From positions 2,790,001 to 2,854,000 of the forward strand of contig NZ_CBDDJZ010000001.1 of assembly GCF_965229915.1 (NCBI RefSeq): a stretch of DNA of 64,000 bases, read 5' to 3'. Source of the DNA: Marinoscillum sp965229915 (lineage in GTDB: Bacteria; Bacteroidota; Bacteroidia; Cytophagales; Cyclobacteriaceae). The position numbers were made by a program, and so were the translations under genes. The number at the start of each line of letters is the position of its first letter. Positions within the stretch are counted from its first letter, which is position 1. The notes below the pieces were generated by a model that was given only the letters and a program-made list of their open reading frames with translations, made no database searches and was not told the DNA's origin. Positions 1 to 9,427 of this stretch are shown here, piece by piece.

Positions 1-1398
1 GGCTTCCTGCTTATTTCCACCAACATCCACCGTGTCCAAACCTGCAAATCGACCAACTCCATAATCGATGTGTACAACATAATCACCAGGTTGTAAAGTC
101 TTGAGCTCGCGTAGGGTGAGGGATTTGGATTTTGAAAACTTTTCCTTCGCCTTGTACTGATGAAAACGATCGAAGATTTGATGATCTGTATAGCAGACAA
201 ATTCATGATGATCATCAATAAATCCCTCGCGAAAAGATGCCCCAATCCCCTTGAAGTGAAGTTCGGGATTAATTTCTTTAAAAATACTTTCTAGACGTTC
301 CAGCTGCTTGAAGGACTCGGCTGTGATGACCTTTTGAAAATCCTTTACCTGAAACTGGTACAAGTCTTCTGCCAGTAACTCAAAGTTTTTATGAAAATGT
401 GGCTGTGGTCGAATCCCCAGATTGAATTCGTCATTTGGCTTTAGGTAGTATCTATTGCCAAACTCCACCCGATGAAATTTTTTCAGCAGTAGGTCAAACG
501 ATTTTTCTGAATCAAAGAGATCTTCCGGTTTGAATACCACTTGAGTGTATCCACTCACCTTCATGATTTGATCAAAAGAGTCTACCGCTTTGTTGAATCC
601 TTTTTCAATCAGGTCCAATGTCTCGCGATAATCCTTCATCCAGATCACCGTATTTTTTGGTGCAAACTCAAAGAATGATTGTCGCTCTTCGCGAAGCAAT
701 CGTGTTTGCACATTAGGAATGAGCGTTACCTCATCCAGAGATTTATTGGAGAGTTGGCTTTCTGGATCGAATTCCCGGATGCTCTCAATTTCATCACCAA
801 AAAGCTCTAGCCTATATGGATAATCATGTGCGAATGAGAAAATGTCAATAATTCCACCACGAACAGAAAACTGCCCGGCCTCATAAACGAAATCACTTCG
901 CTCAAAATCATAACTATTAAGCAGCTCTGTGAGAAATTCAATATTCAGCTGTTCACCAACCGTAGCGGTGAACGTGTTGTCCTGCAAAGATCTTTTATTG
1001 ATGACTTTTTCATAAAGCGCATCAGGATAAGTGATAATCTGATGACCTGATCGGTTACTTGAATTGATCTGGTTTAAAACTTCTGCCCGCTGTAGGATAT
1101 TGGCATTTTCTGTTTCTTCAAACTGGTAGGGCTTTTTGTATGAACTGGGAAAAAGAAGCAATTGATCCTCAGGAAGAAAGTTTCTCAGGTCATTGAGAAA
1201 GTACTGTGCTTCCTCCTTGTCATGCAAGACAAAAATATTGGTTTGCTTCTGCAAGGAGGCGTGCGCAGCTGCCATGATCGCATCAAAGCTGCCAGCCATT
1301 CCCTTGAGCCGAACCGTTTGGTTTTTCATGATCGAATCAGATATGCTTCGGATCATGTCACTGGATGTAAAGTGCTTTAGTATTTCTCCTGCTTCCAC
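1..1398 (-). CDS. mfd: Transcription-repair coupling factor Mfd, N-terminal part (partial)
   Basis: Read on the minus strand, this frame is open for 466 codons from a GTG at 1398 and leaves the window at position 1. It covers the UvrB-like N-terminal half, with a GGIIDIF motif typical of the UvrB-homology module. It ends inside the RNA-polymerase-interacting (CarD-like) domain, seen as PGDYVVHIDYGVGRFAG. The ATPase/translocase domains lie outside the window. Mfd removes RNA polymerase stalled at lesions and recruits UvrA, which is also in this window at 41-44 kb. The GTG was chosen because an in-frame TAA lies three codons upstream and because the protein then begins a few residues before the first conserved helix. 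Family assignment is firm; the exact start is less so. Confidence 0.93.
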   Translation of the reverse strand, partial: MEAGEILKHFTSSDMIRSISDSIMKNQTVRLKGMAGSFDAIMAAAHASLQKQTNIFVLHDKEEAQYFLNDLRNFLPEDQLLLFPSSYKKPYQFEETENANILQRAEVLNQINSSNRSGHQIITYPDALYEKVINKRSLQDNTFTATVGEQLNIEFLTELLNSYDFERSDFVYEAGQFSVRGGIIDIFSFAHDYPYRLELFGDEIESIREFDPESQLSNKSLDEVTLIPNVQTRLLREERQSFFEFAPKNTVIWMKDYRETLDLIEKGFNKAVDSFDQIMKVSGYTQVVFKPEDLFDSEKSFDLLLKKFHRVEFGNRYYLKPNDEFNLGIRPQPHFHKNFELLAEDLYQFQVKDFQKVITAESFKQLERLESIFKEINPELHFKGIGASFREGFIDDHHEFVCYTDHQIFDRFHQYKAKEKFSKSKSLTLRELKTLQPGDYVVHIDYGVGRFAGLDTVDVGGNKQEA

Positions 1399-1767
1399 GA
1401 ATTGCGATTAAAGATGCAAAAGTACACGAATCTGGTACTGAACTACGTTAGACAAACAGCAATTGAGGAAAGGAGTTCTGGAAAATGCTCAAAATGCTCT
1501 ATTGGAGACTAATTGTAACTTATAAATGAATTTTTTAAAGATATTTTTGAAACATTCTTAGAAATAATCAGTATATTAAAATACAATAAACAAGACATTT
1601 GTCGTTTTAGACATACATTACTTTTTAGGTTAGGTTGGTGATAAAGGCGCTTGTACTCTCGGTACGGCGCCTTTTCTTTATTCCGGATATACACCACTTA
1701 TCACCTTTCATTATTTCTTAACTACATTTTGCTATTCTAAAAGTGCTGGTACCTATATCTTCACATC
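1399..1767. other. Intergenic region between divergent mfd and S1/P1 nuclease genes
   Basis: This 369-base AT-rich gap separates two divergent genes. It contains one clear stem-loop terminator (1643-1679, listed separately) that points along the plus strand although no annotated gene lies upstream of it. I see no open frame of convincing length. A TATATCTTC stretch near 1754 could be part of the -7 region of the nuclease promoter, but this is weak. Confidence 0.6.
1643..1679 (+). terminator. Orphan rho-independent terminator
   Basis: AAAGGCGC (1643-1650) pairs perfectly with GCGCCTTT (1667-1674). Inside it, GTAC pairs with GTAC around a TCTCG loop. A T-rich run (TCTTT) follows on the plus strand. 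The element is strong in sequence but has no plus-strand gene before it, so it may end a short RNA or act as a leader attenuator for the nuclease gene at 1768. Confidence 0.6.
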
Positions 1768-2532
1768 ATGAAAAAAATAATAGCATTAGCTCTTTTGATG
1801 ACGTTGACACTTCAAGCCCTTCCCTGGGGTAAAACTGGTCATCGAGTAATTGGTCTGATAGCCGAACGTCACTTATCGAAAAAAGCCAAAAAACAAATTG
1901 AGAAAATACTGAAGGATGAAACGCTGGCTGAAGTTAGCAACTACATGGATTTCATCCGAGCAGATGACCGCTATGACCACATGGCTCCCTGGCATTACTG
2001 CACCATTCCTGATGGACAAACTTATGAGGAAGCAGGAACTCCCGAAGAAGGTGACGCGATTGTTGCCATTCAAAAATTCACAGAAGAACTGCGAACAAAA
2101 AAATTCACAGAAGGAGATGAGGCATTTACCCTTAAGCTTTTGGTACATCTGATTGGCGACATCCATCAGCCACTACACGTGGGCAATGGTGAAGACAAAG
2201 GAGGAAATGATGTGAAACTTGACTATTTCTGGAGTTCTTCTAACCTGCATCGCGTGTGGGACTCTGGAATCATTGATGGCCAGCAGTATGCCTACACCGA
2301 ATATGCAGACTGGATAGATCACGCTTCAGACTCCAATCGGGAAAAGTGGGAGAACGATGAGTTGATGGACTGGATTTATGAATCTCAGCAATTACGAAAT
2401 GAGTGTTATGAATTGCCAGAGAATATGAAGATCGCATATGATTACGATTATGAACATCTTGACCTGGTCAACCAACGCTTGCTACAAGCCGGCATTCGAC
2501 TGGCAGCGGTCTTGAATGAAATTTATGGATAA
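1768..2532 (+). CDS. Secreted S1/P1-type nuclease
   Basis: A 254-aa protein with a signal peptide of about 19 residues, ending just before WGKTGH (Trp20, His25). That is the mature N-terminus expected of zinc-dependent S1/P1 nucleases, where the N-terminal amino group and side chains of Trp and His bind zinc. Further ligand motifs follow in the family order: an Asp near YMDF, a His in APWHY, HLIGDIHQPLHVG, and NLHRVWDS. These enzymes cleave single-stranded DNA and RNA and can release 3'-phosphate. An export signal suggests periplasmic or extracellular nucleic-acid scavenging. The length is in the normal range. The gene stands alone and faces the TerB-like gene. Confidence 0.93.
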   Translation: MKKIIALALLMTLTLQALPWGKTGHRVIGLIAERHLSKKAKKQIEKILKDETLAEVSNYMDFIRADDRYDHMAPWHYCTIPDGQTYEEAGTPEEGDAIVAIQKFTEELRTKKFTEGDEAFTLKLLVHLIGDIHQPLHVGNGEDKGGNDVKLDYFWSSSNLHRVWDSGIIDGQQYAYTEYADWIDHASDSNREKWENDELMDWIYESQQLRNECYELPENMKIAYDYDYEHLDLVNQRLLQAGIRLAAVLNEIYG

Positions 2533-2547
2533 GGATTGTTTTCAGTA

Positions 2548-2570
2548 GGAGGATCTGGAAAAGGTCCTCC
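2548..2570. terminator. Stem-loop between convergent genes
   Basis: GGAGGATCT (2548-2556) pairs with AGGTCCTCC (2562-2570) around GGAAA, with one G-T pair. It sits between the nuclease gene stop and the stop of the TerB-like gene on the other strand. There is no real T tract on either side, so its terminator role is inferred from its position. Confidence 0.45.
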
Positions 2571-2579
2571 CTCTGGTTG

Positions 2580-3038
2580 CTATAAAATCGTCAATCGTAG
2601 TTTATTAGCGGCATTTTCTAACTCGACCAGCGCTTCTATAGCCATTACTACTTCCGGGGCCACTTTCAGAATTCTAGCCGCTTCATGAACCTGCTCTTTT
2701 TCCTCTAATGCATAATCGCCATCAGCGGAGCTCATCCTAATGGCATCATAGATCAACAGTTTGTTAAATCCTGCCAGCGCAGAACTATTGAAACTGTTGA
2801 ATAACTCGTCAAGTTCTGCAGATTCAAAATCAAACTCTTCCCAATCGGCCACTATTTCTTCATCTACACCTACTTCTCTTGCCATATCCAGGGTCAGCCA
2901 TTCCAGCTCAGGATCACTGACTATCCCATCAGATCCAGCGATAGTCAACAATGCATATCCGTATTCGCGCCACTTGTTTTTCGGCACCATACTGATTCCA
3001 TAAAAAGTCGGAGAGATATTTGTTAAGTCAGAACTCAT
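2580..3038 (-). CDS. TerB-like helical protein
   Basis: A 152-aa soluble protein with no signal peptide or membrane segment. An early segment (ALLTIAGSDGIVSDPELEWL) resembles the acidic, metal-binding-like loop of TerB-type helical domains, and a second one (SSADGDYALEEKEQVHEAAR) repeats the pattern about 70 residues later, as in the two halves of TerB. TerB-fold proteins are found in tellurite and stress systems, but nothing around this gene supports a tellurite role. The cellular function is unknown. It is transcribed away from the DUF4301 gene, with about 200 bases between their starts. Confidence 0.7.
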   Translation of the reverse strand: MSSDLTNISPTFYGISMVPKNKWREYGYALLTIAGSDGIVSDPELEWLTLDMAREVGVDEEIVADWEEFDFESAELDELFNSFNSSALAGFNKLLIYDAIRMSSADGDYALEEKEQVHEAARILKVAPEVVMAIEALVELENAANKLRLTIL

Positions 3039-3066
3039 GGGCGGGAGGTTTGGTCGTTATTAAATA

Positions 3067-3103
3067 AGTACGTACTAACTATGTAATCTAGCTTTTTCTA
3101 GAT
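3067..3103. promoter_or_regulatory. Palindromes in the divergent promoter region
   Basis: Two perfect inverted repeats lie between the divergent TerB-like and DUF4301 genes: AGTACGTACT (3067-3076) and ATCTAG-CTTTTT-CTAGAT (3086-3103). Their position would suit an operator or leader hairpin. Short AT-rich palindromes arise by chance, so this is tentative. Confidence 0.25.
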
Positions 3104-3236
3104 AAAGAATTCATCTTCCAATTTACATTTCCCTTCAAATTAATCACTATAATTGAAAAGAGAACATCTGATTGTCAACCATTGATCGCACTATTGGTTG
3201 AACTAGATAGCTATTGGACTTAATCGAGATAAAGAA

Positions 3237-4781
3237 ATGTTTACAGAATCAGACTTAAAGCAAATTGCGGATCACCAGTTGGACCTTAATGATGTCAACT
3301 ATCAGATAGATAAATTTAAGAACGGATTCCCACCGACAGAACTTTCCAGAGCTGCAACTGCTCAAAACGGAATAATGGAGGTATCTGATAAGGAAGCTGA
3401 AGAGTACATCAGCTTTTACGAAAACAATCTCGGGAAGATAGACCTGGTCAAATTTGTACCTGCTTCCGGCGCAGCAACTCGAATGTTCAAAACCTTATTT
3501 GCTTTCCTAAATGAATACAAGGGAAGTGAATCCGACTATGAAAAGATGAAAGCAGATCAATCTTCTGGTTCTGTTTTTACCTTCTTCAAAAAGCTAGAAA
3601 GCTTCGCTTTTTATGAAGACCTAAAAGATGCGTACAAACAAGCCACCGGAGAATCACTGGAAGAGGCACATGTAAAACGCAAATTCATAGAAATTCTAGA
3701 AGTGTTGCTTTTGGAGAAGGGTCTGGACTATGGTAGCCTACCCAAAGGTCTGCTTCGTTTTCATCAATATGGTGAATCCTCCAGAACCCCCGTGGAGGAA
3801 CACATTGTGGAAGGAGCTCAATATGCAAAAGACTCTGATGGCAATGTCAAAATTCATTTCACTGTATCACCGGATCATAAAGCTAGGTTTGAAAAGCACG
3901 TATCAGAAATCAAAGCGAGCTATGAATCTGAATATGGGGTGAAAGTGGCAGTATCTTACAGTGTACAAAAACCGTCTACCGATACGATCGCTGTAGATAT
4001 GAACAATGAACCGTTTAGAAATGAAGACGGGTCACTACTTTTCCGGCCAGCAGGACACGGAGCCTTACTGGAAAACCTCAATGACATAGATGCCGATGTG
4101 GTTTTCTTGAAAAATATTGACAATGTGGTGCCGGACCACCTAAAAGACGATACCATCAAATACAAGAAGGTGATTGCTGGAATTTTGCTCAAATACTCTG
4201 CCAGGATAAACAGTGCCCTGGAATCATTGCAATCAGGGAGTGGACTCTCAGAAGCTGCCGGCCTACTGGCAGAACTAGGATATGAACCGGGTAGCGCATT
4301 CAACAATCTGGGAGATAGCGAACGAGTTCACTTGCTCAAAGAAAAGCTAAACCGACCATTTCGGGTTTGTGGGATGGTGAGAAGTGATGGTGATCCAGGC
4401 GGCGGGCCGTTCTGGGTCAAAGGTAAGGACGGTTCGAAATCTCTTCAGGTGGTGGAAACAGCACAAATAGATCTGACTACTGAAGATCAAAAAGCTGTTT
4501 TCAATCAAGCTACGCACTTCAATCCAGTGGACGTGGTGTGCATGCTCAAAGACAAGAATGGTGAGAAGTTTGATCTGTTAAAATACCGTGATCCAGATAC
4601 GGGCTTCATCACTCAGAAGTCAAAAGATGGAAAAGACTTGAAAGCTCAGGAATTACCCGGTCTTTGGAATGGAGCCATGGCGGATTGGAACACCATCTTT
4701 GTGGAGGTGCCACCAATCACCTTTAATCCTGTAAAATCGGTAAATGATTTATTGAAACTAGAACATCAAGGAGCGGAGTAA
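3237..4781 (+). CDS. DUF4301 family protein
   Basis: A 514-aa cytoplasmic protein matching the DUF4301 family of Bacteroidota in length and in motifs such as KFVPASGAATRMFK (about residues 73-86) and a glycine-rich DGDPGGGPFWV segment in the C-terminal half. The GAATRMFK stretch resembles the start of a nucleotidyltransferase-like (sugar-nucleotide pyrophosphorylase) fold, so a nucleotide-binding role is plausible. No reaction is established to my knowledge. It is a single-gene unit with a strong terminator just after the stop. Confidence 0.88.
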   Translation: MFTESDLKQIADHQLDLNDVNYQIDKFKNGFPPTELSRAATAQNGIMEVSDKEAEEYISFYENNLGKIDLVKFVPASGAATRMFKTLFAFLNEYKGSESDYEKMKADQSSGSVFTFFKKLESFAFYEDLKDAYKQATGESLEEAHVKRKFIEILEVLLLEKGLDYGSLPKGLLRFHQYGESSRTPVEEHIVEGAQYAKDSDGNVKIHFTVSPDHKARFEKHVSEIKASYESEYGVKVAVSYSVQKPSTDTIAVDMNNEPFRNEDGSLLFRPAGHGALLENLNDIDADVVFLKNIDNVVPDHLKDDTIKYKKVIAGILLKYSARINSALESLQSGSGLSEAAGLLAELGYEPGSAFNNLGDSERVHLLKEKLNRPFRVCGMVRSDGDPGGGPFWVKGKDGSKSLQVVETAQIDLTTEDQKAVFNQATHFNPVDVVCMLKDKNGEKFDLLKYRDPDTGFITQKSKDGKDLKAQELPGLWNGAMADWNTIFVEVPPITFNPVKSVNDLLKLEHQGAE

Positions 4782-4811
4782 ACACAAGAGTGCTCAATAG
4801 GTTAGAAATTG

Positions 4812-4840
4812 AAAAGACCTCAAACAGGAGGTCTTTTTGC
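4812..4840. terminator. Bidirectional rho-independent terminator
   Basis: AAAAGACCTC (4812-4821) pairs perfectly with GAGGTCTTTT (4828-4837) around AAACAG. T runs on both strands let it serve the DUF4301 gene (plus) and the lipoprotein gene ending at 4842 (minus). Confidence 0.85.
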
Positions 4841-4841
4841 T

Positions 4842-6266
4842 TTAAAAGATGGTCAGATCAAAAACCAGCTGGCCATCCATTTCCAGTGGGAGCACAAACT
4901 TGGAGTCAGTTAGCCATCTTGGTGTTCCTGGTGTTTTGATGTAACCAGAATTAAAAATCAGCTTAGCCATATCATTGGTGAGCTGATATATTAGCATTCC
5001 TGAAGTTTCGAAATCAGCATATTTGGCAATAATAAAATTTCCATCCGGTGAAATGTAATGATCCGTCACGGCTCCACCGATTTGCATTTGTTCACCATTA
5101 TCCAGGCTTAAGTAAAATGATTCGGGATATTCTGATTCCTGTGTGATGATCAACGCATTGGACTCTGGAAGGTAGGAATTGATATAAAACCCGCCATAAT
5201 CACCCTGCTCATAAAATCTGGAATTCCCGTTATCAAACTTGATAAGGATGCCGTTTTCAGCTTGCTCATAAAACTGTTCGATACTATCCGTTTCGATAAT
5301 GACTTGTCCTCCGTCTATGAAGTCTACATAATCAGTTGTGTCAAAAGTGATTTTGGGTAGCGGTTTACCAAAGTATTCATTGACCTCATTTTTCCACTCG
5401 GGATCATAGAGGTTAATGATTTTCTCCTGTAACGAATTCAGCTCTTCTGCTGATTCGTCCAGTCCTCTACGCAACCAAAAAGCGGAATAGTGATGCATGT
5501 TGGAATTAATAGACACTGATTCGAATTTTGACCAGTAAGGTTCCATATATCGGCTCCAAAACTGATAATAGGAATCGTAATTATCAGAGAACTGCACTTT
5601 GCCATCACTTAGGAACCTACCGCGCTGTGCAGCATTAGCATATAGTCGCATTTCATATTCAAAAGAAGAGTAACTAGTTAGTAGCAAATAGGCGAGATGT
5701 AGTTTTCTGAATTCATTTCGATAATAGTCATAAATGCGCTGATATACCACTCCGTTATACTGAGAGCTATTTGGGTTTGGGATCAGCTTATTCGAAACCA
5801 CTGAAGGCAGCCAGGCAGGCACCATATACATTTCGTGTTCTACCGTTGGCAAGAGGTCCGTTCTTCCTCTTTTTCCGGTTTCTTGAATTTTCGGATTGAA
5901 TAACCTATCGTATTGATCCGCCGACCAATCGTTCTGATCCAGGCACATTCTGACAGCCTGATCAAATCGATACCTCAAATTAAGGATGGAACCATAGTAG
6001 GACGGCTCTTGATCTATCTGATCAACCTCGTGTGGAGTAAGCTGGTAGATGTTTTTTAGGTTAAACGACTCGCCCACTTTACAATCCAGCTCTTTTAGAT
6101 CATAATAATCTTCACTAATTGTCACTTCCTCCTCCGCGGCTTCTTCAGCCACTTCTTCCATAGCCTCTTCAGCGACTTCCTCAGTGGCAGTTTCTTCGGT
6201 GCTTTGAGTTTTGTTGCTACATGAGAATAACAAGACGAGGCATGTGATGAAGACCAGATTTTTCAT
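4842..6266 (-). CDS. Acidic repeat-bearing lipoprotein of unknown function
   Basis: A 474-aa protein with a lipoprotein signal (CLVLLFSCS, lipidated Cys at about residue 16). A low-complexity stretch of Glu/Ala/Val follows at about residues 22-48, in which EEVAEEA-like units recur, probably as a flexible tether. The rest is rich in Tyr, Trp and Asp. The middle looks helical, and a beta-rich C-terminal third has segments such as LPESNALIITQ and DGNFIIAKYADF that resemble propeller blades. I do not recognise a named domain. It is likely anchored in the outer membrane. It follows the Asp-box protein gene on the same strand, separated by a terminator, so it appears to be transcribed independently. 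Confidence 0.8.
   Translation of the reverse strand: MKNLVFITCLVLLFSCSNKTQSTEETATEEVAEEAMEEVAEEAAEEEVTISEDYYDLKELDCKVGESFNLKNIYQLTPHEVDQIDQEPSYYGSILNLRYRFDQAVRMCLDQNDWSADQYDRLFNPKIQETGKRGRTDLLPTVEHEMYMVPAWLPSVVSNKLIPNPNSSQYNGVVYQRIYDYYRNEFRKLHLAYLLLTSYSSFEYEMRLYANAAQRGRFLSDGKVQFSDNYDSYYQFWSRYMEPYWSKFESVSINSNMHHYSAFWLRRGLDESAEELNSLQEKIINLYDPEWKNEVNEYFGKPLPKITFDTTDYVDFIDGGQVIIETDSIEQFYEQAENGILIKFDNGNSRFYEQGDYGGFYINSYLPESNALIITQESEYPESFYLSLDNGEQMQIGGAVTDHYISPDGNFIIAKYADFETSGMLIYQLTNDMAKLIFNSGYIKTPGTPRWLTDSKFVLPLEMDGQLVFDLTIF
6125..6205 (-). repeat. Low-complexity Glu/Ala/Val-coding repeat
   Basis: Imperfect short repeats of the GCTTCTTCAGC / ACTTCTTCC type (plus-strand sense) encode EEVAEEA-like units after the lipobox of the lipoprotein at 4842-6266. 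Such tracts can change length by slippage. Confidence 0.6.
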
Positions 6267-6340
6267 AGGTGGTGATTCTTAGGTTTGGTTTATGAAGATA
6301 AAAAAATTACCGACTCGAATCAACTCCGTATGATAACCAA

Positions 6341-6362
6341 AAAGCCGGCAAACGCCGGCTTT
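6341..6362 (-). terminator. Terminator of the Asp-box protein gene
   Basis: AAAGCCGGC (6341-6349) pairs perfectly with GCCGGCTTT (6354-6362) around a 4-base loop. On the minus strand it lies four bases after the stop at 6366 and is followed by a T run. Confidence 0.85.
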
Positions 6363-6365
6363 CTG

Positions 6366-9326
6366 CTACTTCATCAAATTTTCAAATTCCTTTTTGAGTT
6401 TTTCGTAGCGCTCTATAGCATCTTTTCCCATCTTCTGATCAGTACTTATAGTCATGCGATACAGGTAATTTATCTGGTCAATCAATTTCGGCATGGGATA
6501 AGTGATGTCTTTGGCTTGTAACTCCGCCAATGTGGACTTTGCTTCTTGTACATCTGCTGTTTTGTCTTTTACTTTTTGCTCCAACGTTGCTTCCAGTTGG
6601 CGTGCATCTCCCAATAGTCTTCCTACTTGCTTTGCAAACAAGATCTGATCTTCGATCATTTGTTGATTGATTCCCGTTTGTTCAGCTCTTGGATCCAGCA
6701 CAAGCTCAAAAGTCGTTTCCACGGTGTTTTCACCGGCAGTTATTCGTGCGGTGTATTCACCTGGGGCTACCATCGGTCCGGAGCTCCACCTTCTCCGCTC
6801 ATTATCACTCCAAGGACCAAAATGCTGCATGTCCCACGCGTAGCGATTATGACCTTTCTTGCCAGATAAACTTTTATCGACAAGAAAGATGAACTCGTTA
6901 GTTTCCATTTTTCGCTGGACACTTTCTTCAAAATCGATACTTGTGGTGTCGCGGTAATAGGTATTGATTGCTGTTCCAGCAGCATCTACTATTTCCAGTT
7001 TGATTTGTTTTGTTTCTTCCGGCAAAAAATAATCAATCAGTACACTTCCCGTTTCAAAATCCGGAACAGCATCTCCATAACTGCGCATTCGGTAACGGAT
7101 TGTTTTATCAGGACTGTAAATACTTAGTTTATTCGATTTGTCATATTGCTGGAGCACAGAGGCGTTATCGAGAATCCAGAACCCGCGACCCATTGTTGAC
7201 ATAACCAGGTCATTTCGGTGCAGTTTGATATCGGTGATCGGAACTACCGGAAGGTTGTTTTGAAAAGATTCCCAGTTCGCCCCATCATCATATGATACAA
7301 AAAGACCATACTCTGTTCCAGCGAAAAGCAAACCTTCTCGCTCTGGATCTTCCCGAACAACTCGAACAGGATAATCATCAGGAATACCATTGGTAATCAG
7401 CTCCCAGCTTTTACCATAATTGGTCGTTTTCACAATGTATGGTTTCCAGTCACCGACTTGATACCGGAGGATGGTGGCATAAGCTTTAGCTGGATTATGT
7501 GGTGATGGTTCCACTGCATCTACACGACCACCTTTTGGAATTTTCGACGGGGTGACATTGGACCAATTAGCTCCATTGTCTTGAGTAACATAAATCGGCC
7601 CGTCGTTGGCTCCAGTCCAGATGACACCAGCTTTTACAGGTGATTCACGAATGGCATAAATGGTACTGTAGTATTCTTCACCGGTAATGTCTCTGGTGAT
7701 CGGCGATCCGGAGATTACTTGTTTATCTGCTTCGAATGCCGTTAAATCTGGGCTGATCGTTTCCCAAGAAACTCCTTCGTTTGTTGTTCTATGCACGTAT
7801 TGTGAAGTGTGATAAATGATTGTCGGATCATGTGGCGAAACATGAATGGGCGATACACGCTGAAAACGGTATTCCAAATCCTTCGGATTGTGCCCATACA
7901 TGTACGAAGCACCAACATAATAAGCTTTTTCTTCACCCGTCAATTTGTTAAACACCCCAAAGCGACCTTTGCAGTTGGCATAAACAATATTGGGATTTAC
8001 TGGATTGGGAACAGCTGGTCCGGTTTCACAACCTCCGGTATTGATAATGTACCCAATTTGGTCAGCCTGAATGCTGTAAGGTTCATTGCTCGGTACGGCA
8101 ATAGTGGAATAGTTGTCTTGCTGACCGCCATACAGCCAGTAGGGATACTGGTTGTCTACTTCTACCTGGTAGATTTCTGAGGTTGGCTGATTGAACTGTG
8201 TAGACCAGCTTTCGCCACCATTGAAAGTCACATTGGCACCTCCATCGTTAGATTGGATGAATAGTTTTGGGTTATCAGGATTGATCCACATGTCATGATT
8301 GTCTCCGTGAGGAGGGCGAAGGTAATCCCAGTCTTTGCCTCCATTAGTGGATTTGTAGTTTCCGGTAGCCAATGCATAAAGTACCTCTGGGTTCTTAGGA
8401 TCAACCCTCAAGTTGGTGTAATAGAAGGGCCTTGTACGGATCCCACCAAAGTCTGAGATTTGTTTGAACGTTTTTCCCTGATCTACAGACTTGTACAAAC
8501 CACCTTCTTTTTCAGGTGCTTCTACCAAAGCATACACGATTTTAGAATCGGCTGGAGTTACCGCGACATCTATTTTACCAATCACATCTGCCGGAAGGCC
8601 TGCGGTGAGTTTATCCCACGTTTTCCCATCATCCACAGATTTGTAAATACCGCCTTCGGTTGCGGCATCACCACCGCTGATAATGGTCCAGGGTTTTCTT
8701 TCTCCTTTCCAGGCCGCAGCATAAAGCGTGCTGGGATTGCCCGGTAAAAATTCCACATCCGCAAAGCCTACCTGGTCAGAGATGAATAGCACTTTGTTCC
8801 AGTTTCTTCCGCCATCGGTGGTTTTGAAAATCCCACGTTCAGGATTCGCATTGAATGCAGAGCCAACTGCTGCTACGTAAACGACATTGTGATTATCCGG
8901 ATGAATAATAATCGCACCAATTTGTCCTGCATTTCGCAAACCAATGTGTTCCCAGGTTTCACCTCCATTTATTGATTTGTACACTCCCTTTCCGGCAATT
9001 ACATTACTCCTTAAACCATCCGAGCCAGTAGCCACGTACACAATGTTAGGATCTTGCTGATCTACTGCTATTGCTCCGATGGAAGGTGTTTCGAAATATC
9101 CATCAGAGACATTGTTCCAGGTGGTTCCATAGTCTGTTGTCTTCCAAACACCACCACCCGTGGCACCGAGGTAAAAAGTGCCAGGCTCTACTCGAGTACC
9201 AGCTACAGCAGTTACCCGACCACCACGAAGAGGCCCAACGTTTCGAAATTTAAAATCGAACTGGCAAAAGCCAGTATGAAAAAGGAGGAGGAAAACCGTG
9301 AAAACGGAAAATTTGATCTGCTTCAT
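6366..9326 (-). CDS. Exported Asp-box (BNR/VPS10-like) beta-propeller protein
   Basis: A 986-aa protein with a signal peptide ending near residue 21 (HTGFCQ). At least ten Asp-box motifs of the S/T-x-D/N-x-G-x-x-W/F type are visible, for example TTDYGTTW, SINGGETW, TTDGGRNW, SVDDGKTW, SVDQGKTF, STNGGKDW, TQDNGANW, TTNYGKSW and SYDDGANW. This fits the tandem-propeller, sortilin/VPS10-like 'glycosyl hydrolase' proteins common in Bacteroidota. Asp boxes are structural, so an enzymatic (sialidase-like) activity cannot be claimed from them. The last 150 residues form a charged helical region (EATLEQKVKDKTADVQEAK). The neighbour upstream is a secreted metalloprotease gene on the same strand, 99 bases away. 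Confidence 0.88.
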   Translation of the reverse strand: MKQIKFSVFTVFLLLFHTGFCQFDFKFRNVGPLRGGRVTAVAGTRVEPGTFYLGATGGGVWKTTDYGTTWNNVSDGYFETPSIGAIAVDQQDPNIVYVATGSDGLRSNVIAGKGVYKSINGGETWEHIGLRNAGQIGAIIIHPDNHNVVYVAAVGSAFNANPERGIFKTTDGGRNWNKVLFISDQVGFADVEFLPGNPSTLYAAAWKGERKPWTIISGGDAATEGGIYKSVDDGKTWDKLTAGLPADVIGKIDVAVTPADSKIVYALVEAPEKEGGLYKSVDQGKTFKQISDFGGIRTRPFYYTNLRVDPKNPEVLYALATGNYKSTNGGKDWDYLRPPHGDNHDMWINPDNPKLFIQSNDGGANVTFNGGESWSTQFNQPTSEIYQVEVDNQYPYWLYGGQQDNYSTIAVPSNEPYSIQADQIGYIINTGGCETGPAVPNPVNPNIVYANCKGRFGVFNKLTGEEKAYYVGASYMYGHNPKDLEYRFQRVSPIHVSPHDPTIIYHTSQYVHRTTNEGVSWETISPDLTAFEADKQVISGSPITRDITGEEYYSTIYAIRESPVKAGVIWTGANDGPIYVTQDNGANWSNVTPSKIPKGGRVDAVEPSPHNPAKAYATILRYQVGDWKPYIVKTTNYGKSWELITNGIPDDYPVRVVREDPEREGLLFAGTEYGLFVSYDDGANWESFQNNLPVVPITDIKLHRNDLVMSTMGRGFWILDNASVLQQYDKSNKLSIYSPDKTIRYRMRSYGDAVPDFETGSVLIDYFLPEETKQIKLEIVDAAGTAINTYYRDTTSIDFEESVQRKMETNEFIFLVDKSLSGKKGHNRYAWDMQHFGPWSDNERRRWSSGPMVAPGEYTARITAGENTVETTFELVLDPRAEQTGINQQMIEDQILFAKQVGRLLGDARQLEATLEQKVKDKTADVQEAKSTLAELQAKDITYPMPKLIDQINYLYRMTISTDQKMGKDAIERYEKLKKEFENLMK

Positions 9327-9399
9327 TTGATGTCGTATCTATGGGCTTATGTTTATGATTCAATCAAGATGATTGGTCACCTTTTTACCCCTTATCCCT

Positions 9400-9427
9400 A
9401 AAGAGAAGGTGACGAAACGTTCTCTTT
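9400..9427 (-). terminator. Possible terminator of the metalloprotease gene
   Basis: AAAGAGAA (9400-9407) pairs with TTCTCTTT (9420-9427), the latter touching the stop codon of the gene at 9426. A competing pairing of GTCACCTT with AAGGTGAC overlaps it. There is no long T run after it on the minus strand. Confidence 0.4.

Noticed and set aside
2580..3038. Tellurite-resistance system from the TerB-like and TerC-family genes
   Set aside because: The two genes are 60 kb apart and no other ter gene is present, so a tellurite operon is not supported.
6366..9326. Sialidase activity for the Asp-box protein
   Set aside because: Asp boxes are structural repeats, and I saw no catalytic Arg triad or Tyr/Glu pair that could be assigned with confidence.
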